In this document: positions 8,806 to 17,362 of the stretch, one piece after another
How positions within the stretch are numbered: position 1 is the first letter of the stretch
Layout of the letters: each line of letters opens with the position of its first letter
From: Lepidodermella squamata
Lineage: Eukaryota; Gastrotricha
Assembly (NCBI GenBank): GCA_047495785.1
Contig: JBLDXI010000106.1
Location: forward strand, 1-24,948
Reading direction: 5' to 3'
DNA: 24,948 nucleotides
Program-made: the position numbers and the translations under genes
The notes under the pieces: generated by a model
What the model saw: only the letters and a program-made list of their open reading frames with translations
The model's database searches: none
Told to the model about the DNA's origin: nothing

Positions 8806-9580
8806 ACCGTATATAAACGACTATGGACGATGAACTTACTGCCAGTTACTTGCGTCGCGTCTTCGGTAGTACGATGTTTGGCCGCCGTCGCCTGTTGTGC
8901 TGGGACAGTTTTCGCGCTCACATAAGTAAAAATACGAAAAAAGAACTTAGTCGCTATGGCCTAGACATCGCCGTGATACCGGGAGGGACTACTAAATATT
9001 TGCAAGCCCCGGATGTTGTATGGAATCGTGAATTCAAGAGGAAGTTGGTCGAGCTGTACGATGAGTACTTGGCCGACTCGAGTCAGCATTCTTTCACAAA
9101 AGGTGGGAATATGAGGGCCCCCAGTTACGAGGTGGTCTGCTCGTGGATCCTTGAAGCTTGGAGGTCAATTAAGTTGGAGCTAATCGAGGATTCCTTCAAG
9201 CAATGTGGTGTTACGGTCGCTCTAGATGGCTCGGAAGATGACCTGATATCCTGTCTCAAACCAGGAAAGCCATGTCGGGGTGCCTATGATTTACTGAAGT
9301 CGACGAAAGCTCTGCCAACAAGCCAAACTGTTGCGGATGATGAAGAGGAGGGCAAGAAAAACGACTGCGAGTCTCCTGAAGGTGATGATGACGAGGAGGA
9401 TGAAGTTTTACTTGCCGATGAACAAAATGATTAATTTTGACAATTCACTATGTGTTGAAAAGAGGGTTCGAAAAAATAAAGGTCAGGCCTCAAATAAAGA
9501 GCGGTCTCAAATATAAGACGGGGTTCCGTGTTGGTTTGAAACAAATATAGGACAGGCCCAACATTTCAGGCAGTACGGTA
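8806..9580 (+). mobile_element. Pogo/Tigger-like DNA transposon remnant in the copy 2 3' UTR
   Basis: The right end reads 'cagtacggta' at 9571-9580; its reverse complement begins TACCGTACTG, similar to the TACCGTATTTC end of the spacer element at 15222. The left edge is placed at a short matching 'accgta' (8806-8811), which is weak. Subterminal repeats of the form 'ctcaaata(t)aagac' precede the right end. The only coding content is the C-terminal part of a transposase, so the 5' part was lost. Copy 2 3' UTR sequence resumes after 9580, showing that this is an insertion. Confidence 0.65.
8823..9434 (+). pseudogene. Pogo-like DDE transposase, C-terminal fragment
   Basis: The 203-residue frame matches the C-terminal half of DDE_1 (pogo/Tigger/CENP-B-like) transposases. 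LLCWDSFRAH at about residues 20-29 carries the second catalytic Asp and its usual His. IPGGTTKYLQAPDV at about 52-65 carries the conserved GGT...LQ..DV block with the third acidic residue, followed by N.EFK. A later SWILEAW segment and an acidic tail (EEEG...DDDEEDE) also fit the family. The helix-turn-helix DNA-binding domains and the first catalytic Asp are missing, so this cannot be an active transposase. The Met at 8823 is probably internal to the original protein. Confidence 0.8.
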
Positions 9581-9638
9581 AATATTGCTTCCGAGGAATG
9601 AGAGTCAAAGTCAGATTATTAGGGATGAACAAGGAACG

Positions 9639-9644
9639 AATAAA
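9639..9644 (+). promoter_or_regulatory. Displaced poly(A) signal of copy 2
   Basis: AATAAA lies in a stretch (9596-9650) that aligns with the copy 1 3' UTR around 4075-4125, for example 'gtcagatt' and 'gaacaaggaacgaataaac' against 'gaacatggaatgaataaag'. The transposon insertion has moved it to about 950 bp after the stop codon. Confidence 0.5.
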
Positions 9645-10145
9645 CTTAAGGAGTTTTGGAAAAATTTCTTTTCGAAGTTGTCTCTCGTGAGAGTCTCTAT
9701 TGCTTGGAGATCGCGAGTTCAATCTTCTATCCATACCCAATCCTGTGACAGGACTTCACGGACTCCCTGTAGTTTGCGAACGCATTTCGAACATATTTCG
9801 AAATTTGCGAAAAATGGTTATCAAATATAATGCCCTAATTTTCATTCCAGATCTCCAGCAATGAATGCTATTTCCCGACTTCAGGCTATGTTAACGAGAA
9901 AAACAGTGTGCACTGGCCGTCGATATTAGAGAGCCCAAAAACTGCTCTCCGAAGTGCCTCCGATGTGCCCAGTGACAATGGCATCCGTTTCATTAGCCAT
10001 CAAATAAATTAAAAACAATTGTGATTAGCATATTTAGAAAAAGAGAATAAAAAGAAACGCACCTAATATTTTTACGCGCTGAAATCTCCGCTGGAAAAAG
10101 AAAATTTCAAATCCTGCCTTGAATTTAGCTAATCCACTTCGGATC
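9645..10145. other. Non-coding flank between copy 2 and the retrotransposon
   Basis: No gene seen. A tRNA-like 3' half with a B-box-like 'gcgagttcaatctt' near 9713 suggests a SINE fragment at about 9660-9750, and it is inside this patch that the two palindrome arms differ (9683-9694). Confidence 0.4.
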
Positions 10146-10275
10146 CTATCATAGAGCTAGTTTCAAGATAGAGGTCCTACTCCTAACTAAGCCTGAAACC
10201 ACCATGGGCACCAGATGTTGTGATGAATCAGCATCGAGTGGTTGTAAAAGTAAACAAATCAGGTGATTTTTATAT
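10146..10275 (+). repeat. Dispersed repeat, copy next to the left retrotransposon
   Basis: This stretch is similar to 14049-14168 in the spacer. Shared words include 'catagagctagtttcaagat', 'gatgaatcagcatcgag' and 'aaatcaggtgattttt', with small indels and substitutions. The similarity stops at the 3' end of the retrotransposon, which helps to place that end. Confidence 0.75.
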
Positions 10276-10398
10276 TGCCGATATTTCCTTCATGAAATGA
10301 ACAAATGAAATGAACAAATGAAAATGTTTTATTTTACGTCCACCTTCGGCTAAAAGTGATGGTAATAATATATATATACAAGCCTTACCCGTGAGGGT

Positions 10399-12831
10399 TT
10401 AGGGGACGGCTGACGACGAGAGATCAGCTTCAGGAACAGTCGCGAACAATCTGCTTTTTCCCATGAATTCATAATTTTCTATACTGTTACATAGTAGCTG
10501 CCATTCTTCCCGGTCTCTAGCTGTTACTTCCGCCAATTCTAAATCCGCAATTTTGTGAATTTCGATGCGTCGCATCAATAAGGTTGATTTACGGGGTCGC
10601 CCTCGTTTTTTAGGTTCATTAGGATCCCTGATACGTTTTTCATGTATATAAAAAATTCCGATTTTTAGAAGGCTTCTTCGGAGGCAGTCAGACCATCGGG
10701 TTGGCGGCCTGCCGCGAGGCAAGTACCAACTCGGGTCGACTGCTTTCCAATAATACATAATACTCGTGAGACTTTCAGGGTCATATTCGTCCTGTCGAAT
10801 TATATGGCCAAAATATCTCAGACGAAATTTTTCAATCAATTTACTCAATTCCATTACGTCGCAGATCAGTCTAATACCAACATTAGGAATATAATCTGTC
10901 CTAAACAGACCCATAATTGTTCTAAGCCATCGCATAAAGGTGACATTTAACCTTTGCTCTTGCTGGGTGGTCAGGTTCCAGGTTTCACATGCATAGGTGA
11001 CGGTAGGAATAACAACGCATTTAAGGACTTTCAATTTCGTAGCTAAGCTCACGTGTTTTCTATTACACATAAGTTTATTGAGGGCACCAAAGCAGCCGCC
11101 AGCTTTCGCTATGCGTGCCTTGATCTCCTCGTCCATTTTCCCGTCAGAAGTGATGATGCTTCCTAAATATTTGAAAGACGTCACTTTTTCCAAAAGTTTG
11201 CCGTCTAATTCAAGTTGGTAGTTTCTATCCTCACCGATCACCATGTATTGTGTTTTACTAATGCTGATTTTCAAGCCTAGCTCCGTACATGCCTTATTGA
11301 AAACATCCAATAATAATTTAATTTCTTCATGACTCATACCTATTAAAGTTCCATCATCCGCGAAGGCAATCAGGTTCAAAAATTGTTCAGTATTAATAGG
11401 GAAGCCACCTGGGGTGTCCATCAATTTTCGGCAGATTTTATCGAACGTTGCGATGAAGAGTAGCGGAGACAAGGGACAGCCTTGCCGTAAGCCCCTCTTC
11501 ACCACAAAGAAGTCCGAGAGTTGATTATTTATTTTGACTGCTACTTTGTTACATTTATAAAAGCTTTTAACAGCCGCAATAAGGTTAGCATCGACACCTA
11601 GTTCCTCGAGCGCGGCCCAGACCTTCTCGCGGTCGATCAGATCGTAGGCCTTCTCCAGGTCAATGAAAACTAAATGCATTTCCTTACCGCCGCAGCAAAT
11701 AACTTTTTCAATAAGTCTTCGAAGCACAAAAATGCAATCCCTACAGCCTTTCCTTGGTTGAAAGCCAAATTGACGTTTGGAAATTTTAGCGCCAATTAAA
11801 CTTCGCAATTTGCGTTCCAGGATGATCGCGTATAATTTTCCAACAACACTCAGTAAACTGATTCCGCGATAATTTTTGCAATCTGATTTTTCGCCCTTAT
11901 TCTTATATAGTGGTGCTATGATCGCCGTCGACCACTCCTCAGGGATGGTCTTGGTCGACCAAGCCTGATTTAGAATTTGCGCGAGCCATTCAATACCGGC
12001 GTCATCCAAGGCTTTCAGCATCTCTGGGGTTACCTCATCGATGCCGGCGGCCTTGCCATTTTTCATATGATTTAAGGCTGATTTGATTTCTTGAGTACTA
12101 ATACCGTCCGAATCAGGCGGAGGGGGTTCGTCGCTGCCAATGTTTGCGTCGCATTCCGCAATGAAGTCGTCGATCTCACAGCCCTCGAGGAGCTCCGAAA
12201 AGTAATCCTTCATCGCATCAAGAATTTCATCTAAATCAGTGACTAGTTCACCGTCTTTATTCTTTATCGGTTGTAATAATTGAGCGCCGCCATTTTTCTG
12301 GTTCCGTAGTTTTTTAACTTTAGCCCAAAATTTTCGTAAATTTTCCCAGTCATTTCCTTCGTTCAAATCGTTCAAATCATGTAATTCTCTAATGTTGAAA
12401 TCTTTCTCCAGTTTTTCAAGCAATTTTTTCTTCCAGTCTCGAACTTTGTTATACACTTCCTTAGTTATCAGAGATTTCTGGTACTGCGCATAGCTGGCTT
12501 TAGCTGTTTTCACAGCCTCTGCTGCCTGTTTGCACCACCAGGGTGGTTTTGGGTTGAAAATTGTTCTTGCTCGCTCACCGCACGCGATTCTAGTGGCTGA
12601 AAGCAGCGTGTTTTTCATGTTTTTGTATTGAGCGCTCAGGCTAGTAGATGTCGATGCTTCATCACTGACTTTCGAGTTGCGAAGATCAGTGATTTTTTCA
12701 TTGAAAACTGTTTGATAATTACTGTCACGTAGACGGTTATTGTTCAGAATTTTTCCAGAGTTAATTACTTTGGGTCTATTGTAATACGGGAGTTTTAGCT
12801 TAGCAACGACTAACCGATGATCAGATCCCAA
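10399..12831 (-). CDS. Reverse transcriptase part of ORF2, left copy
   Basis: This 810-residue frame is identical to the right copy (17363-19795). It holds the RT signature blocks NYRGISLLS, FIDLEKAYD (catalytic Asp about 391), RQGCPLSP (about 449) and FADD (490-493). A C-terminal segment with YFGHIIRQ and RGRPPTRW (about 706) is typical of RTE-like elements. There is no RNase H domain. The first residues GSDHR belong to the endonuclease domain, so the true frame starts upstream and is broken from the endonuclease by one base at about 12859. It is convergent with copy 2. Confidence 0.9.
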   Translation of the reverse strand: MGSDHRLVVAKLKLPYYNRPKVINSGKILNNNRLRDSNYQTVFNEKITDLRNSKVSDEASTSTSLSAQYKNMKNTLLSATRIACGERARTIFNPKPPWWCKQAAEAVKTAKASYAQYQKSLITKEVYNKVRDWKKKLLEKLEKDFNIRELHDLNDLNEGNDWENLRKFWAKVKKLRNQKNGGAQLLQPIKNKDGELVTDLDEILDAMKDYFSELLEGCEIDDFIAECDANIGSDEPPPPDSDGISTQEIKSALNHMKNGKAAGIDEVTPEMLKALDDAGIEWLAQILNQAWSTKTIPEEWSTAIIAPLYKNKGEKSDCKNYRGISLLSVVGKLYAIILERKLRSLIGAKISKRQFGFQPRKGCRDCIFVLRRLIEKVICCGGKEMHLVFIDLEKAYDLIDREKVWAALEELGVDANLIAAVKSFYKCNKVAVKINNQLSDFFVVKRGLRQGCPLSPLLFIATFDKICRKLMDTPGGFPINTEQFLNLIAFADDGTLIGMSHEEIKLLLDVFNKACTELGLKISISKTQYMVIGEDRNYQLELDGKLLEKVTSFKYLGSIITSDGKMDEEIKARIAKAGGCFGALNKLMCNRKHVSLATKLKVLKCVVIPTVTYACETWNLTTQQEQRLNVTFMRWLRTIMGLFRTDYIPNVGIRLICDVMELSKLIEKFRLRYFGHIIRQDEYDPESLTSIMYYWKAVDPSWYLPRGRPPTRWSDCLRRSLLKIGIFYIHEKRIRDPNEPKKRGRPRKSTLLMRRIEIHKIADLELAEVTARDREEWQLLCNSIENYEFMGKSRLFATVPEADLSSSAVP

Positions 12832-12841
12832 AACAGGTTCT

Positions 12842-13672
12842 TCAACGATATGACGAGTGGAATAATTGCCTATCCTCAGTAGGAGTTAGTACGAAATCAA
12901 TTAGCGATCGATTTTTACCGTCACCTGACACCCAAGAGTATCCGCAATTAGGAAAAAATGAGTTTACAAAGCACAAATTATTACTAGCCGCAAATTCAAC
13001 CCAGCAGTTGCCTTTTGGGTTTCCTATTGGATTAGCGTGTTCGCCTACAACTTTTGAGTTTTTCTGGCTTTTAGCTTGACCATTCAGGTCGCCCAGAATT
13101 ATAATTTTACCTGACTTAGTCACCAATCTATTGTATTCCAGCTGTAAATCAGAAATAAATTTGTCCAGTAATTTCGTGTCATTCGCCGCGGGTGCATAGA
13201 CTACTATGACGCTGAAGGTCTCACGATAGATTTTTAGCCTGGCCGACATTAATCGGTCGCTAACAAAATTTATTGATGTGACTTTGATAAATTTACATTT
13301 TTTTACGTACAATCCTGTCCCAGAACGGGCCGTCGCACCGTCATCCAGGCCACAATAATAAAAAGTTCCAGAACCAAGGTTGATTGAACCTTTCCCTTTC
13401 ATACGATGCTCTTGCACGGCTACCACGTGAAAATTTGCAAATTCATCATCCATCTCCCAATTTTTGTCTTTTTCGGTTCTAATATTTAGTGTTGCCAACA
13501 AAATCAGTCTAAATAATTCATAAGCTTGGTGGCTACGAAGGTTCTTTTTGTTGCGACGTCTTTTAGCAGATCGTTCGCCTACCTGTTCATCTTCATCTGA
13601 TCTCTCGTCGTTTCCTATCTTGCATTGATCAGAAAGTGTCAACAAAGGTTCGAAACAGTTTTTAGTATCCAC
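12842..13672 (-). CDS. APE-type endonuclease part of ORF2, left copy
   Basis: This frame covers the endonuclease domain of a non-LTR retrotransposon. Visible catalytic motifs are LNIRT (Asn 63), QEHR (Glu 88), GDLNG (Asp 195, Asn 197) and LIDF (Asp 259). The final S-D-H motif is present only in the next reading frame, in the RT segment, so a frame break separates it. The first codon here is GTG; no ATG lies upstream of the domain in this copy because the element is truncated at 13681. Confidence 0.85.
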   Translation of the reverse strand: MDTKNCFEPLLTLSDQCKIGNDERSDEDEQVGERSAKRRRNKKNLRSHQAYELFRLILLATLNIRTEKDKNWEMDDEFANFHVVAVQEHRMKGKGSINLGSGTFYYCGLDDGATARSGTGLYVKKCKFIKVTSINFVSDRLMSARLKIYRETFSVIVVYAPAANDTKLLDKFISDLQLEYNRLVTKSGKIIILGDLNGQAKSQKNSKVVGEHANPIGNPKGNCWVEFAASNNLCFVNSFFPNCGYSWVSGDGKNRSLIDFVLTPTEDRQLFHSSYR

Positions 13673-13681
13673 CGGTGTGTT

Positions 13682-14048
13682 ATTGACGGTATGAGCGGCA
13701 TAGTAGCTTGTGCTCTGATTTTATTTATTAATTGGCACGCCTTTGCTACCGCCAGAACTGTAGCACTGAAATAACGCATATACCTTCAACGTGGAATACT
13801 CTGAAATAACGTAGTTCGTTCATGTTTGAATGAGTTAACCGTGAATAAAGTTTTTACTGGCAGGTCGAAATGGACCACTGTTTAACATGAGAAGGAACTT
13901 GAAGCTCGGCGTTTTATTTGAACAACACCATTGTTTTGAACTATATAAAGAACGTGCAGTTGCCAAGAAGATAACTATAATAGCCAAATGCATCATCTGT
14001 CCAGATTTGTTTGGTTCGCATGCCTCAAATTTAAAACTTTCGTTGAAT
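13682..14048. other. Palindrome spacer, unique part
   Basis: No recognisable gene. A 92-residue frame (13887-14165) runs into the dispersed repeat and has no known domain, so it is not annotated. An AATAAA occurs near 13842 without an assigned gene. Confidence 0.4.
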
Positions 14049-14168
14049 GATAGGATCCATAGAGCTAGTTTCAAGATCCTACTCCTGACTAGGGCTGTAA
14101 ACGCCATGGGCGCCAGATGTGATGAATCAGCATCGAGTGGTTGGAAAAGTAAGCAAATCAGGTGATTT
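14049..14168 (+). repeat. Dispersed repeat, spacer copy
   Basis: This is a diverged direct repeat of 10146-10275, lacking a few short insertions present there. After 'aaatcaggtgatttt' it continues into 'cgatcgctcatt', whereas the arm copies run into the retrotransposon. This copy therefore shows what the repeat looks like without the retrotransposon beside it. Confidence 0.75.
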
Positions 14169-14274
14169 TCGATCGCTCATTATTCTTGAACTTAGTCATA
14201 GTAAACAATTCCCGGCAGATCCAGGTAGCTCTTGAAACGATGAACACATTTATTATTTTTTTCGAAATTTCAAC

Positions 14275-15222
14275 TACCGCATTTCATCAAATAATAGCCA
14301 TGGCTACTATTTTTTCCGAAACTCCGAAAATGGTCCAAAAAAGAGGCAATTATTCGAGGGGGCTATTATTCGAGGGGTGCTATTATTTATCGGTAATTGG
14401 CAATTTCATCATCGCAAATCGTTTGCGCTGTTGAATTCTCTGTTTTTTACCCATACTGCTAATTAATCCTCGGCATCAACTAACAACGGCTTACGTCCAC
14501 CACCTTAATCCGCTTAGCAGTATAAGGCGACGCAATTAGGACAGCTTTTTCCTTCCTCCTCCCTCCTCCAGCGCGCCACCTGCTTCGGACAAGGCATGGC
14601 GTGGCTATTATTCGAGGGGGGCTATTATTTACTTTGGGTCTATTTCACCGCCCTAAAAATAAATGTTTTTGCATTGTGAAATTCCATTTTCATTTAAATT
14701 TGTAGCGTATCGGGGTCGAAAAACGAGAGCCAAAAGCATCATATTTACAGGATCTTTGATGTTCTCGGACGCACGGATTAGAACTTTCGTCCGAAAATTC
14801 ATTTTTTGCCCGTGTCGCCCACCACCCCCGACACGTTCCGAGAGGCTGCGAAAATCGTGTGGCGCCACGTGCATCGCTACTTAATCCCGTTGTCCGTCTC
14901 TTTTGGGCGCCACCCACCCGTAGGACGACCCGGATGCCGCCCAAAACACGGCCTAAAAATGCGTCAGAAGTGCATCGGAGCGCATCGACAGAGAAATTGG
15001 AGGGTGCCTAATACCGGGTGCGCGCGTTTGGCAAGAATTAAGATGCGAAAAAACAGCTTGGCAGAATTTAAAAAAGTGTGTCGATCGTATTTCATCATTT
15101 TTTATATAATTTTTAAGGCGGTGAAATACACCCTTTTAAATGCTCAAAATAGCCTAAAATTTCGGGCTATTATTCGAGGGGGCTTTTATTCGAGTGAGGC
15201 TATTAATCGATGAAATACGGTA
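14275..15222. mobile_element. Non-autonomous pogo-like element in the spacer
   Basis: The left end 'taccgcatttcatcaaataa' (14275) and the reverse complement of the right end 'taccgtatttcatcgattaa' (15222) form terminal inverted repeats that start with TA, as expected for TA target-site insertion. Inside are repeated 'ctattattcgaggggg' units at about 14344-14390, 14603-14630 and 15165-15200, all in the same orientation, resembling subterminal binding sites of pogo-like transposases. Two GC-rich hairpins (cggacg/cgtccg at 14765-14793 and cgtgtcg/cgacacg at 14811-14835) lie in the middle. No transposase is encoded, so mobility would need a protein supplied elsewhere. Confidence 0.65.
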
Positions 15223-15545
15223 TTTCGAAATGGGGGAAAATCGCAAAAAATGAAATTGATCAATTAATAAAATATGGAAACTGCCAATAAGAAGGTGAAA
15301 TTGAAGGGTATTTCTAACGGACCAGGTAATTCTGATCACGCTCTACAATTAGATGCTTGGAGCGAGCTTGGAAGATTTTTTTCAGATTTTCTAGAATTTT
15401 TTTATTTATTGAATGAATGGTTTTTCACTACATTTTGACTCTGATCCAGCTGCGGACTCAATCCAGCCACACCATGTGCACATGGCGCACGTGCTGTCAA
15501 CAAAGAACCTGGATAGAATCCAACAGGCTATCTCCATTTTTGTAA
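15223..15545. other. Spacer between the pogo-like element and ORF1
   Basis: No gene seen. This AT-rich stretch may hold the 5' UTR of the right-hand retrotransposon, or it may be host DNA if the element is 5'-truncated. The sequence does not decide between these. ORF1's frame is closed by a stop at 15543. Confidence 0.4.
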
Positions 15546-15638
15546 TGTAAAAAACCAGGTGGAATAATTCATAAAATCATAGAAAATCAGGAAACAACTG
15601 ACTGGAAAAAGCGGTACCAGCTGTACTCTCGGCTAACT

Positions 15639-16532
15639 TTGGAGGTGGCCAAGCTCTACGAGAGCAAGGCGAAGCTCGAGGAGGAGCTGTCGATGCACAG
15701 TCGACGGCTTCATCAGCTTGAATTGGCGGATGCCAGCAAGTCGCTGGTGATTGGGGGCTTCGCAGAGAACGCTACCGATGAGGAGATCTTCGACGTCCTT
15801 GATGATTTGCTTGAAGACGTGGAATTCGATGTTTTCGAGCGTCTGGGCAAGACCACTTATCGAGTCACGTTCCATTCGCAATCCCATGCGAAGCGGGTCC
15901 TCGATGCTATCTCCTTGCGATGGGAAAAGCCTCATTTTGCGAAACCCTACTATTCGTTCCATCAGCGAGAAGTGCGAAACGAAGCGAAGAGTTACATCGA
16001 AAACCGCCCAGACAAAGCGGAACTGAAAATCCAAGGGAACAGAATTGTGAAAGATGGAAAAACCGAGGTTTTCTACAATTCACGAAAGAAAGCATGGATC
16101 AAGCCAGAGGCGGCGACCGTCGATCGGCCGTTCGTTAACAACCGTCGTGGCTCACAATACCCGGGTAGTCAAGAACATCGACAGGCTCCCGAGGATGTCC
16201 ACAACAATGGCGGAAATGAGGTCAATCGCGGAAACCAGGCCAATGGCGGAAATCAGGTCAATGGCGGAAACCAGGCCAACAGACAGCAGAATCAGCAACA
16301 ACAACATACCAACCAGATGGCACGTGCTGGCACGTGCTTCAATTGCAATGCTCCAGGTCATTACTGGCGCCAGTGCCCGGCACCAGTGCAACCACGTGCG
16401 CCGCCCGTACGCAACAATAACAACAAAAACAAGTTTTTCAACCCGCGCATGGCACGCGACAACCGACGAAACGAACACGCGCCGCCAACGCCGAACTACA
16501 ACGCACAACAACAACACACCGGTGGATACTAA
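15639..16532 (+). CDS. Retrotransposon ORF1: coiled coil, RRM-like fold, CCHC zinc knuckle
   Basis: The frame is open from 15546 and encodes about 297 residues from the TTG at 15639. No ATG is seen at the 5' end, so the N-terminus may be truncated or begin elsewhere. Residues 1-30 are charged and coiled-coil-like. Residues about 33-93 (from KSLVIGGFAENATDEEIFD) resemble the RRM-like domain of non-LTR ORF1 proteins. An Asn/Gln-rich stretch with a GGNQ(V/A)N repeat follows. A CCHC zinc knuckle, CFNCNAPGHYWRQC, starts at residue 233. Such proteins bind element RNA. The ORF2 frame overlaps the 3' end of ORF1 in the +1 frame. The left palindrome arm has no ORF1. Confidence 0.85.
   Translation: MEVAKLYESKAKLEEELSMHSRRLHQLELADASKSLVIGGFAENATDEEIFDVLDDLLEDVEFDVFERLGKTTYRVTFHSQSHAKRVLDAISLRWEKPHFAKPYYSFHQREVRNEAKSYIENRPDKAELKIQGNRIVKDGKTEVFYNSRKKAWIKPEAATVDRPFVNNRRGSQYPGSQEHRQAPEDVHNNGGNEVNRGNQANGGNQVNGGNQANRQQNQQQQHTNQMARAGTCFNCNAPGHYWRQCPAPVQPRAPPVRNNNNKNKFFNPRMARDNRRNEHAPPTPNYNAQQQHTGGY
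16206..16277 (+). repeat. Four 18-bp tandem repeats inside ORF1
   Basis: Four imperfect units of the form 'aatggcggaaatcaggtc' follow one another without gaps and encode the GGNQ(V/A)N repeat of ORF1. Since the unit is a multiple of three, copy number can vary without breaking either overlapping frame. Confidence 0.85.
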
Positions 16533-17352
16533 AAACTGTTTCGAACCTTTGTTGACACTTTCTGATCAATGCAAGATAGGAAACGACGAGAGATCAGATG
16601 AAGATGAACAGGTAGGCGAACGATCTGCTAAAAGACGTCGCAACAAAAAGAACCTTCGTAGCCACCAAGCTTATGAATTATTTAGACTGATTTTGTTGGC
16701 AACACTAAATATTAGAACCGAAAAAGACAAAAATTGGGAGATGGATGATGAATTTGCAAATTTTCACGTGGTAGCCGTGCAAGAGCATCGTATGAAAGGG
16801 AAAGGTTCAATCAACCTTGGTTCTGGAACTTTTTATTATTGTGGCCTGGATGACGGTGCGACGGCCCGTTCTGGGACAGGATTGTACGTAAAAAAATGTA
16901 AATTTATCAAAGTCACATCAATAAATTTTGTTAGCGACCGATTAATGTCGGCCAGGCTAAAAATCTATCGTGAGACCTTCAGCGTCATAGTAGTCTATGC
17001 ACCCGCGGCGAATGACACGAAATTACTGGACAAATTTATTTCTGATTTACAGCTGGAATACAATAGATTGGTGACTAAGTCAGGTAAAATTATAATTCTG
17101 GGCGACCTGAATGGTCAAGCTAAAAGCCAGAAAAACTCAAAAGTTGTAGGCGAACACGCTAATCCAATAGGAAACCCAAAAGGCAACTGCTGGGTTGAAT
17201 TTGCGGCTAGTAATAATTTGTGCTTTGTAAACTCATTTTTTCCTAATTGCGGATACTCTTGGGTGTCAGGTGACGGTAAAAATCGATCGCTAATTGATTT
17301 CGTACTAACTCCTACTGAGGATAGGCAATTATTCCACTCGTCATATCGTTGA
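16522..17352 (+). CDS. APE-type endonuclease part of ORF2, right copy
   Basis: Same protein as the left copy (12842-13672), with motifs LNIRT, QEHR, GDLNG and LIDF. In this copy the frame is open well upstream, to an ATG at 16054, and overlaps ORF1 by about 480 bp in the +1 frame. The first ATG inside the domain (16741) lies after the LNIRT motif and so is too late. Translation may therefore depend on frameshifting, reinitiation or an upstream ATG in the overlap. The frame ends in TGA at 17350-17352, before the S-D-H motif. Confidence 0.85.
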   Translation: MDTKNCFEPLLTLSDQCKIGNDERSDEDEQVGERSAKRRRNKKNLRSHQAYELFRLILLATLNIRTEKDKNWEMDDEFANFHVVAVQEHRMKGKGSINLGSGTFYYCGLDDGATARSGTGLYVKKCKFIKVTSINFVSDRLMSARLKIYRETFSVIVVYAPAANDTKLLDKFISDLQLEYNRLVTKSGKIIILGDLNGQAKSQKNSKVVGEHANPIGNPKGNCWVEFAASNNLCFVNSFFPNCGYSWVSGDGKNRSLIDFVLTPTEDRQLFHSSYR

Positions 17353-17362
17353 AGAACCTGTT

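Larger units (their letters stand above)
5246..13681 (+). repeat. Left arm of the giant inverted repeat (at least 8436 bp)
   Basis: Each base x in this arm pairs with 30194-x in the right arm, as shown by identical offsets for every open frame in the arms and by segments I compared by eye. The inner edge is 13681 ('ccggtgtgtt' still matches, the next base does not). The outer edge is set only by the end of the window, so the true arm may be longer and may include copy 1. The arms carry the family relic, copy 2, a pogo fragment and the retrotransposon ORF2. The only difference I found is nine mismatches within 9683-9694. Confidence 0.95.
10276..13681 (-). mobile_element. RTE-type non-LTR retrotransposon, left copy (no ORF1)
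   Basis: On the minus strand this runs from the endonuclease (13681) through the reverse transcriptase to a 3' UTR with two 13-bp repeats (10296-10321). The 3' boundary is inferred from the end of similarity with the spacer repeat copy. The element is truncated at 13681, exactly where the palindrome ends, and has no ORF1. It is identical in sequence to the ORF2 portion of the right copy. Confidence 0.85.

Noticed and set aside
10276-13681. Left retrotransposon as an independent second insertion
   Set aside because: Its identity and mirrored 3' flank continue far beyond the element into the host gene, so it was duplicated with the arm rather than inserted separately.
13887-14165. 92-residue open frame in the spacer
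   Set aside because: It runs into a diverged dispersed repeat, has no domain or signal peptide I recognise, and the homologous repeat copy at 10146-10275 does not keep the frame.
14653-15213. Several overlapping open frames inside the pogo-like spacer element
   Set aside because: They overlap on both strands in a GC-rich patch, show no family motif, and fit chance openness inside a non-coding element.
15907-16517. Minus-strand and alternative-frame open frames over ORF1
   Set aside because: They are shadows of ORF1, kept open by its 18-bp repeats and Asn/Gln-rich codons.
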